DNA of 5,512 bases. Origin: Ignavibacteriales bacterium. GTDB lineage: Bacteria; Bacteroidota; Ignavibacteria; UBA10030. Where the stretch lies: assembly GCA_016207365.1 (NCBI GenBank), contig JACQPU010000044.1, forward strand, positions 1 through 5,512, written 5' to 3'. The position numbers were made by a program, and so were the translations under genes. The notes under the pieces are model-generated. The model had not been told where the DNA came from. It searched no databases and saw nothing but the letters and a program-made list of their open reading frames with translations. Each line of letters begins with the position of its first letter. Position 1 is the first letter of the stretch. Shown in pieces: positions 1-3,897 of the stretch.

Positions 1-1094
1 CCGTCGCCTACCAGATGAGCTCGACGCAAGCAATGGAGCGGATCCTGGAAATTCAGATAAGTCCGGAAATCAGCAGGCTCAGAAGGCTCCTCTATTGTTC
101 CGAATGGATCGAGAGCCACGCACTGCACATTTATCTGCTCCATGCTCCGGATTTTCTTGGATTCGAGGATTCTCTCCAGCTTGCCCGGCAGAACCCGGAA
201 GTCGTTAAGAAAGGGCTAAGACTCAAGAAGATCGGAAATGATCTCATGAGTGCGATCGGAGGACGGGAGATTCATCCAATCAATGTGCGGGTGGGTGGAT
301 TTTACAAGGCTCCAAGTACCGACGACCTTCGACCTTTTGTAGAAAAGCTCGAGTGGGCTGTTGAAGCCGCGGAAGAAACGGTACGGTGGGCGGGCACGCT
401 CACGTTCCCGGATTTTGAGAGGGACTATCTGTTTGTCTCTCTTCGGAATGGCGGGGAGTATCCTATGAATGAAGGAAGGATTATGGCAAGCGATGGGATG
501 GATATTGCTGTGGATGAATACGAGCGGTTTTTCACCGAAGAGCATGTAGAGCATTCCAATGCTTTGCATTCGATTCGGAACGGTCATGGAGCATATCTTG
601 TCGGTCCGCTTGCGCGTTACGCGCTGAATTTCGACACATTGACTCCGAAGGCACAGGCTGCCGCGCAGAACGCCGGATTGGAGCGCCAATGCCGCAATCC
701 GTTCAAGAGTATTATTGTTCGAAGCGTAGAGCTGTTGTATGCGTGTGAAGAAGCGCTTCGGATCGTCCGGTCGTACGCACCACCCCGGCCGTCCTTTGTT
801 TCGGCTCCAGTGAAAGAAGGCACCGGATATGGTTGCACAGAAGCTCCGCGCGGAATGCTCTTTCACAGGTACACTATCGACGAGAAGGGCCTCATCCGCT
901 CTGTAAAGATTGTTCCGCCCACGTCGCAGAACCAGAAGACGATTGAGGCGGACCTTCACGAATACGTAAGCCGGTTTCTTGACAAGCCGAAGAACCAGCT
1001 CACGTGGGAGTGCGAGCAGTCGATCCGGAATTACGATCCGTGCATTTCGTGTGCAACACATTTCTTAAAGCTTGAGATCGTGCAGAGCGGATGA
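1..1094 (+). CDS. [NiFe]-hydrogenase large (alpha) subunit, group 3b-like, 5' partial
   Basis: Catalytic subunit of a cytosolic bidirectional [NiFe] hydrogenase (H2 to 2 H+ and 2 e-), normally partnered with an Fe-S small subunit and a flavin/NAD(P) module. The frame is open to the left edge. The ATG at 15 is internal: the codons before it read V-A-Y-Q, matching the end of the family's CGICPVAYQ motif, so the start and the first CxxC lie outside. Visible landmarks are the REIHPINVRVGGFYKAP block (about residues 84-99 from the ATG at 15) and the C-terminal D-P-C343-I-S-C346-A-T-H349 motif, whose two Cys bind nickel. Ten residues follow the His and should be cleaved during maturation. Group 3b is preferred over 3d HoxH because of the VRVGGFYKAPS segment and because the HoxH-type SSPDLLLG segment is absent. 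Equivalent genes are called hydA or hyhL elsewhere. The family is certain; the subgroup is inferred from remembered sequences. Confidence 0.95.
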   Translation, partial: VAYQMSSTQAMERILEIQISPEISRLRRLLYCSEWIESHALHIYLLHAPDFLGFEDSLQLARQNPEVVKKGLRLKKIGNDLMSAIGGREIHPINVRVGGFYKAPSTDDLRPFVEKLEWAVEAAEETVRWAGTLTFPDFERDYLFVSLRNGGEYPMNEGRIMASDGMDIAVDEYERFFTEEHVEHSNALHSIRNGHGAYLVGPLARYALNFDTLTPKAQAAAQNAGLERQCRNPFKSIIVRSVELLYACEEALRIVRSYAPPRPSFVSAPVKEGTGYGCTEAPRGMLFHRYTIDEKGLIRSVKIVPPTSQNQKTIEADLHEYVSRFLDKPKNQLTWECEQSIRNYDPCISCATHFLKLEIVQSG

Positions 1095-1110
1095 GACGGG
1101 GAGCGTAGGG

Positions 1111-1134
1111 ATGGAATGATGGAATAATGATGGG
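1111..1134. repeat. Short degenerate tandem repeat, ATGGAAT-type
   Basis: The gap between the hydrogenase subunit and the next gene holds an 8-nt unit repeated in tandem, ATGGAATG then ATGGAATA, followed by a decayed ATGATGGG. It lies outside any supported gene and upstream of the next ribosome binding site. It could be a small dispersed repeat or chance low complexity. Confidence 0.4.
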
Positions 1135-1152
1135 TTGTAATTCTCTTGACCC

Positions 1153-1159
1153 GAGGAGG
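1153..1159 (+). promoter_or_regulatory. Ribosome binding site deciding the start of the YbaK-like gene
   Basis: GAGGAGG lies 4 nt before the ATG at 1164. A TTG at 1146 would give a six-residue longer protein but would place this site inside the coding region, so the ATG at 1164 is chosen. Confidence 0.75.
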
Positions 1160-1163
1160 ACAT

Positions 1164-1655
1164 ATGACATCAGCCAACGACGTCCAGCGCTATCTGAATA
1201 ATTACGGGATTTCGTACCGAGTTGTCGATCACGATCCGGCTTTCTCCTCATACGACGCGGCGAGGGCATCGCAGGTCCCGCAACAGGAATTTGCAAAAAC
1301 TGTGATTGTAAGGATCGACGGCAAATTCTGGATGACCGTACTGCGTACGGATCACCGCATCAACATTCATGCAATCAAGGCTGCATTTGACGCCCGCGAT
1401 GTCCATCTTGCCCACGAGGAGGATTTGACGACGCTCTTCCCGGATTGCGAGCTGGGCGCTATGCCGCCGTTCGGAAACTTGTACGGCATCCCGGTACTTC
1501 TCGATCAGGCGCTTCTGAGCGACGAGGAGATCGCCTTTAACGCGTGCAATCACAGCAGAGTCATTCGCATGAGACTGAGCGATTACGTCCGGCTTGTGAA
1601 TCCGCTTATTGGCCGATTCTCCCAGCCTCCGTTCGTCCGTGATCAGGAGCTTTGA
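1164..1655 (+). CDS. YbaK/EbsC-family aminoacyl-tRNA deacylase homologue
   Basis: Single-domain protein of 163 aa related to YbaK, ProX and the editing domain of prolyl-tRNA synthetase, which hydrolyse mischarged aminoacyl-tRNA in the cytoplasm. Supporting blocks are the N-terminal helix with VVDHDPAFSSYDAARAS, then QEFAKTVIVRIDGK containing the conserved Lys after Ala, then DLTTLFPDCELGAMPPFG and NLYGIPVLLDQAL, and near the C-terminus EEIAFNACNHSRVIRM. Length is normal for the family. The start is the ATG preceded by GAGGAGG. It lies between the hydrogenase catalytic subunit and its maturation protease, 69 nt after the former and 8 nt before the latter, so co-transcription is likely. No established link between this family and [NiFe] hydrogenases is known to me. 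It may be a passenger gene or a trans-editing factor. The amino acid it clears cannot be read from sequence. Confidence 0.9.
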   Translation: MTSANDVQRYLNNYGISYRVVDHDPAFSSYDAARASQVPQQEFAKTVIVRIDGKFWMTVLRTDHRINIHAIKAAFDARDVHLAHEEDLTTLFPDCELGAMPPFGNLYGIPVLLDQALLSDEEIAFNACNHSRVIRMRLSDYVRLVNPLIGRFSQPPFVRDQEL

Positions 1656-1663
1656 TCCAGACC

Positions 1664-2167
1664 ATGACATCAGACGGCGGCGGTCATGTCATACTTGGCA
1701 TCGGTACCGAGGACCGTGGTGACGACGCGGCAGGTCTTATAGCGGCTCGTCGGCTTCTCGGCACAGGGCTGCCCGCCACTGTGCAGATCCTTGCGCTTTG
1801 CGGTGACGGCGTTACACTCATGAATGCCTGGAAGGGAGCGGAAACCCTGACGATCATCGATGCCATCGAGGCCGGTGTACCGCCAGGAACAATTGTGAGA
1901 ATCGATCCATGGAAGCATCCCATTCCGGCAAGAGCCTTTGTTTCGTCACACCTGCTGGGTCTTGCCGAGGCGATTCAGATCAGCATGTCCTTCGGCGAGT
2001 TTCCGCGTACGGCAACGATGTACGGAATTCAGGGCAGGTGTTTTGGCATGCACGCAGGTGTCTCGGATGTCGTAATGAGCGCTGTGGAAGAGGTGGTGAA
2101 GAGAATTCTTGCTGAAATCGAATCGAACGCCTATCCGGCTGCAGAGAAGCCCGGGAGGCGTTTATGA
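1664..2167 (+). CDS. Hydrogenase maturation endopeptidase (HycI/HybD/HoxW family, M52)
   Basis: Nickel-dependent protease of 167 aa that removes the C-terminal tail of the hydrogenase large subunit once nickel is in place. The glycine-rich N-terminal motif is G12-I-G14-T15 followed by D20-D21-A-A-G24. By alignment with E. coli HybD, the three nickel-sensing ligands correspond to D21 (Glu16 in HybD), D66 in IIDAIEAG and H96 in VSSHLLGLAEAI. YGIQG near the C-terminal third also fits. One oddity is Thr15 where most members have Asn (GxGN). The start is uncertain: AGGAG at 1645-1649 is 14 nt from this ATG and only 2 nt from a TTG at 1652 that would overlap the previous stop and add four residues. 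The ATG is preferred. The stop overlaps the next gene's ATG, which implies translational coupling. The likely substrate is the subunit encoded at 1-1094, with its 10-residue tail. Confidence 0.92.
   Translation: MTSDGGGHVILGIGTEDRGDDAAGLIAARRLLGTGLPATVQILALCGDGVTLMNAWKGAETLTIIDAIEAGVPPGTIVRIDPWKHPIPARAFVSSHLLGLAEAIQISMSFGEFPRTATMYGIQGRCFGMHAGVSDVVMSAVEEVVKRILAEIESNAYPAAEKPGRRL
2153..2158 (+). promoter_or_regulatory. Ribosome binding site for the small membrane protein
   Basis: GGGAGG ends 5 nt before the ATG at 2164, inside the 3' end of the protease gene. It supports real translation of the small membrane protein and choice of this start. Confidence 0.75.
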
Positions 2168-2508
2168 AACAGTGGTATGCATTTCTTCCGGCCGGCGTCC
2201 TGCTTTCCTTCGGTGTTGCCGGCAGCCTGGCAGCAGGGATAATCGCCGAGGGGAATTCTGTATTGCGCTGGACCGACGCAGCGTTCCAGTATCTCGTGCT
2301 GGGGAGCGCGGTATCGTTTGTTTTTGTCGCATGGAAGCATAAGGGATTGCTTGAAAGCACAACGTATGCGCTCTCGTTGGCGCTTTTCTGCGCCATCCCT
2401 GCGCGGGAGGACACCGTCGGCATGTTCATCTTTATGTCGACATTTCTTCTGTTTGCCTGCGCGGCGAGGACCAGTCTCAAGTTCCAGGATGCAAGTTTCA
2501 AGTTCTAA
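2164..2508 (+). CDS. Small four-helix membrane protein of unknown function in the hydrogenase cluster
   Basis: I do not recognise this 114-aa protein. Four hydrophobic stretches are visible: about residues 5-28, 39-57, 62-80 and 84-101. They are joined by short loops carrying charged residues (E29, R35, D38; K58-H59-K60 and E64; R81-E82-D83). This suggests an integral inner-membrane protein with both ends on the same side. No Cys pair, His cluster or heme motif is seen. Translation is well supported by GGGAGG at good spacing and by a 4-nt ATGA overlap with the protease gene. The last residues (SLKFQDASFKF) are encoded by a degenerate CAAGTT-type repeat, so the original C-terminus may have been altered. 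By position it could assist the hydrogenase, for example in membrane association or nickel supply, but that is only guilt by association. Confidence 0.75.
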   Translation: MKQWYAFLPAGVLLSFGVAGSLAAGIIAEGNSVLRWTDAAFQYLVLGSAVSFVFVAWKHKGLLESTTYALSLALFCAIPAREDTVGMFIFMSTFLLFACAARTSLKFQDASFKF

Positions 2509-2523
2509 GGTCCAGGGTTCGGG
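2477..2523. repeat. Degenerate CAAGTT/TCCAGG short repeat across a stop codon
   Basis: Three copies of CAAGTT begin at 2478, 2492 and 2499, in the variants TCAAGTTCC, GCAAGTTTC and TCAAGTTCT. They are followed by GGTCCAGGGTTCGGG. The repeat covers the last codons and stop of the membrane-protein gene and part of the gap before hypB. Similar AAGTTCC-type tandem tracts are, from memory, common as dispersed intergenic elements in many environmental bacterial genomes. No copy number can be judged from this window. Confidence 0.5.
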
Positions 2524-2551
2524 ACGCATTCAGAATAAAGAATGCAGCGTC
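2523..2551 (+). other. Possible stem-loop upstream of hypB
   Basis: GACGCATTC at 2523-2531 can pair with GAATGCAGCGTC at 2540-2551, giving nine pairs with a three-base bulge and an 8-nt loop (AGAATAAA). No T-run follows, so it is not a classical terminator. It sits 33 nt before the hypB start and could be an RNA processing or pausing site, or chance. Confidence 0.3.
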
Positions 2552-2584
2552 GCGTGTGCGTGCATTGATCCGAGGTTGAGCACC

Positions 2585-3238
2585 ATGGCCATTCTTAAGA
2601 TTGAATGCGCGGTACTCCAGAAAAACGATGACATCGCTGGTTTCAATCGGCGTCTCTTCGAGCGGTTTGGCATTATGGTCTTAAACATCGTTAGCTCGCC
2701 GGGCTCGGGAAAGACGAGCCTCCTTGAGCAGATGCTCGCGCGATTCCGCGGGCGCATCAACGCGGCGGTGATTGAGGGAGATGTGCAGACTGACCTTGAC
2801 GCCCGGCGTATTTCCGTTTTCGGCATTCCGGTGGTGCAAATCGTCACGGACGGAGGTTGTCACCTTGAAGCCGGTCTCGTGCGCGATGCGGTTGCCAATC
2901 TTACGCTTGACGGCGTTCAGCTTCTTCTCATTGAAAACGTCGGGAACCTTGTTTGCCCGGCTAACTACGATCTTGGAGAATCGATGAAAGTCGTTGTCGT
3001 GAGCATGACGGAGGGCGACGACAAGCCGTTGAAATATCCCGGGATGTTTCGCAAAGCGTCCATTCTGGTCATTAACAAGATAGACCTTACGCCCCATGTC
3101 TCGGCCGATCCCGAAGTTCTTGTGCGGAACGCGTTGTCGATCAATCCAAACCTGAAGATCTTCCGGACATCGTGCACGACGGGGGAAGGAATTGCGGAGC
3201 TTTGCACCTGGGTCGAGGAGGAAGTTGCCGTATGGTGA
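2585..3238 (+). CDS. hypB: Hydrogenase nickel incorporation GTPase HypB
   Basis: Cytoplasmic SIMIBI-class GTPase of 217 aa that, with HypA, delivers nickel to the hydrogenase large-subunit precursor. Motifs in order: P-loop SSPGSGKT at residues 37-44; EGDVQTDLDARRI at 64-76; the G-domain metal-site ligands C92-H93 in GGCHLEA and C124 in NLVCPAN; the family block MTEGDDKPLKYP at 141-152; and the guanine-specificity motif NKID at 164-167. The start at 2585 is chosen because the protein begins at the usual short lead-in helix, with GAGG at 2572-2575 nine nt upstream. The frame is open much further left, but that part overlaps the membrane-protein gene. The N-terminus has no CxxCGC motif and no His-rich nickel-storage stretch, so this is the minimal HypB form. 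HypA and the other hyp genes are not in the window. Confidence 0.97.
   Translation: MAILKIECAVLQKNDDIAGFNRRLFERFGIMVLNIVSSPGSGKTSLLEQMLARFRGRINAAVIEGDVQTDLDARRISVFGIPVVQIVTDGGCHLEAGLVRDAVANLTLDGVQLLLIENVGNLVCPANYDLGESMKVVVVSMTEGDDKPLKYPGMFRKASILVINKIDLTPHVSADPEVLVRNALSINPNLKIFRTSCTTGEGIAELCTWVEEEVAVW
3215..3221 (+). promoter_or_regulatory. Strong Shine-Dalgarno at the 3' end of hypB without an obvious full gene behind it
   Basis: GAGGAGG lies 10 nt before an ATG at 3232 that overlaps the hypB stop codon (ATGGTGATG, with further GTG and ATG starts in or near frame). This is the layout expected for a coupled downstream gene, yet only a short frame follows. The match also encodes hypB residues VEEEV, so part of it may be dictated by coding. 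Confidence 0.4.
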
Positions 3239-3363
3239 TGCGACGTTGCGTCCTCATGCTAAAGATGCACACAACCGGGACGCGACCGCTGCGAGGATTC
3301 CGGCCGGGCTGTGGTGGCATGATTTTTGTAACCTTTTCAAGGTTAACCCTTGGAAAGGTTTAA
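3232..3363 (+). CDS. Doubtful 43-codon ORF or remnant of a gene following hypB
   Basis: The frame opens with MVMRRCVLML, overlaps the hypB stop, and has a strong Shine-Dalgarno upstream. Residues GTRPLRGFRP share the spacing G-T-x4-G-F-R-P with the acylphosphatase motif GTVQGVGFRP near the start of HypF, a gene that often sits next to hypB. The match ends there: the expected FVYRLA does not follow in any frame. The ORF then runs into the 3330-3360 palindrome and stops at 3361-3363. It may be a decayed hypF start, a genuine small protein, or chance. I favour a remnant or chance. Confidence 0.2.
   Translation: MVMRRCVLMLKMHTTGTRPLRGFRPGCGGMIFVTFSRLTLGKV
3330..3360. repeat. Near-perfect 13-bp palindrome with 5-nt loop
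   Basis: AACCTTTTCAAGG at 3330-3342 pairs with CCTTGGAAAGGTT at 3348-3360 around the loop TTAAC. All 13 positions pair in RNA on the plus strand if one U-G pair is allowed. There is no T-run downstream on either strand, so an intrinsic terminator is poorly supported. It lies in the gap between hypB and the CoA-binding gene. It could be a dispersed intergenic palindrome, a protein-binding site or an RNA 3' stabiliser. Confidence 0.75.
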
Positions 3364-3398
3364 CGCAGAAAGGTAACAGGCTCCTATCCCGACAAACA

Positions 3399-3863
3399 AT
3401 GAAAACTCGCAGTCTCATCAATGAATTCCTGAAACAAAAGCATTTCGCGTTTATCGGCGTCTCGCGAAACGAAAAAGATTTCAGCAGGATCCTCTTCAGG
3501 GCCTTCACCGCCGCCGGCTATGAGGCCATCCCCGTGAATCCGATGGCCATGGAAATTGACGGCAGGAAATGCTTTGGAAGCGTTCGCGACGTCAGTCCCC
3601 GCGTTACCTCCGCTCTCTTGTTGCTTCCAAAATACTCGCTCACAAGGGTCATTGTAAAATGCGCCGAGGCAGGCATTACCTTACTTTGGATCTACGGTAT
3701 CATGGGTCCGCGCGATGTCTCGCGCGAGGTACTTGCCGTTTGCAAAGAATACGGGATTGAGGTCATCCCCGGCTATTGTCCGTTCATGTTCATGCAGAAG
3801 GCCGGATGGTTTCACAGGCTTCATGGATCCGTCATGAAATTCGTGGGGATGTACCCAAAATAA
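3399..3863 (+). CDS. CoA-binding domain protein (Rossmann-fold, YccU-like)
   Basis: Small cytosolic protein of 154 aa made of one CoA-binding Rossmann domain, the fold also found in the alpha subunit of succinyl-CoA synthetase. The opening beta-strand and nucleotide loop are FAFIGVSRN at residues 16-24. GYEAIPVNP forms the second strand, with GRKCFGSVRDV after it, then the strand SALLLLP and the segment AGITLLWIYGIMGPRDV. A C-terminal PGYCPFMFM is followed by a basic and aromatic tail that matches relatives I remember. Many members have no known reaction, and the ligand cannot be proven here. The ATG is chosen because the domain begins at once. The frame stays open for about 200 nt upstream, but that portion crosses the palindrome and the hypB end. 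No clear Shine-Dalgarno precedes it. It is 160 nt after hypB and may be a separate transcription unit. It ends 34 nt from the convergent trehalase. Confidence 0.88.
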   Translation: MKTRSLINEFLKQKHFAFIGVSRNEKDFSRILFRAFTAAGYEAIPVNPMAMEIDGRKCFGSVRDVSPRVTSALLLLPKYSLTRVIVKCAEAGITLLWIYGIMGPRDVSREVLAVCKEYGIEVIPGYCPFMFMQKAGWFHRLHGSVMKFVGMYPK

Positions 3864-3897
3864 TGGGGTTTCACGCCTCAGATAATTCCCTAACCTC

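Noticed and set aside
216..1061. 281-codon open frame on the minus strand inside the hydrogenase gene
   Set aside because: It lies wholly antisense to a strongly conserved gene, its translation shows no recognisable domain, and no ribosome binding site was evident. It is a coding shadow.
1146..1163. TTG start six codons upstream for the YbaK-like gene
   Set aside because: The Shine-Dalgarno at 1153-1159 lies after that TTG and directly before the ATG at 1164.
1652..1663. TTG start for the maturation protease overlapping the previous stop
   Set aside because: AGGAG is only 2 nt away, too close for good initiation. The ATG at 1664 is a more usual start, though its 14-nt spacing is long, so the choice is not certain.
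2318..2584. Long N-terminal extension of hypB in the same frame
   Set aside because: It overlaps the well-supported membrane-protein gene. The residues are Arg/Ser-rich and unlike any HypB N-terminus, and a better start with GAGG upstream exists at 2585.
3330..3363. Intrinsic terminator for the hydrogenase operon
   Set aside because: The stem is strong, but the bases after it (TAACGCAG) contain no T-tract, and on the other strand the stem is followed by A-rich sequence. It is kept as a palindrome only.
3192..3398. Extended N-terminus for the CoA-binding protein
   Set aside because: The extra 69 residues come from the hypB 3' end, the gap and the palindrome. Homologues begin near the MKTRSL start.
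3864..3897. Bidirectional terminator between the convergent genes
   Set aside because: No stem of useful length and no T-run on either strand was found in these 34 bases.
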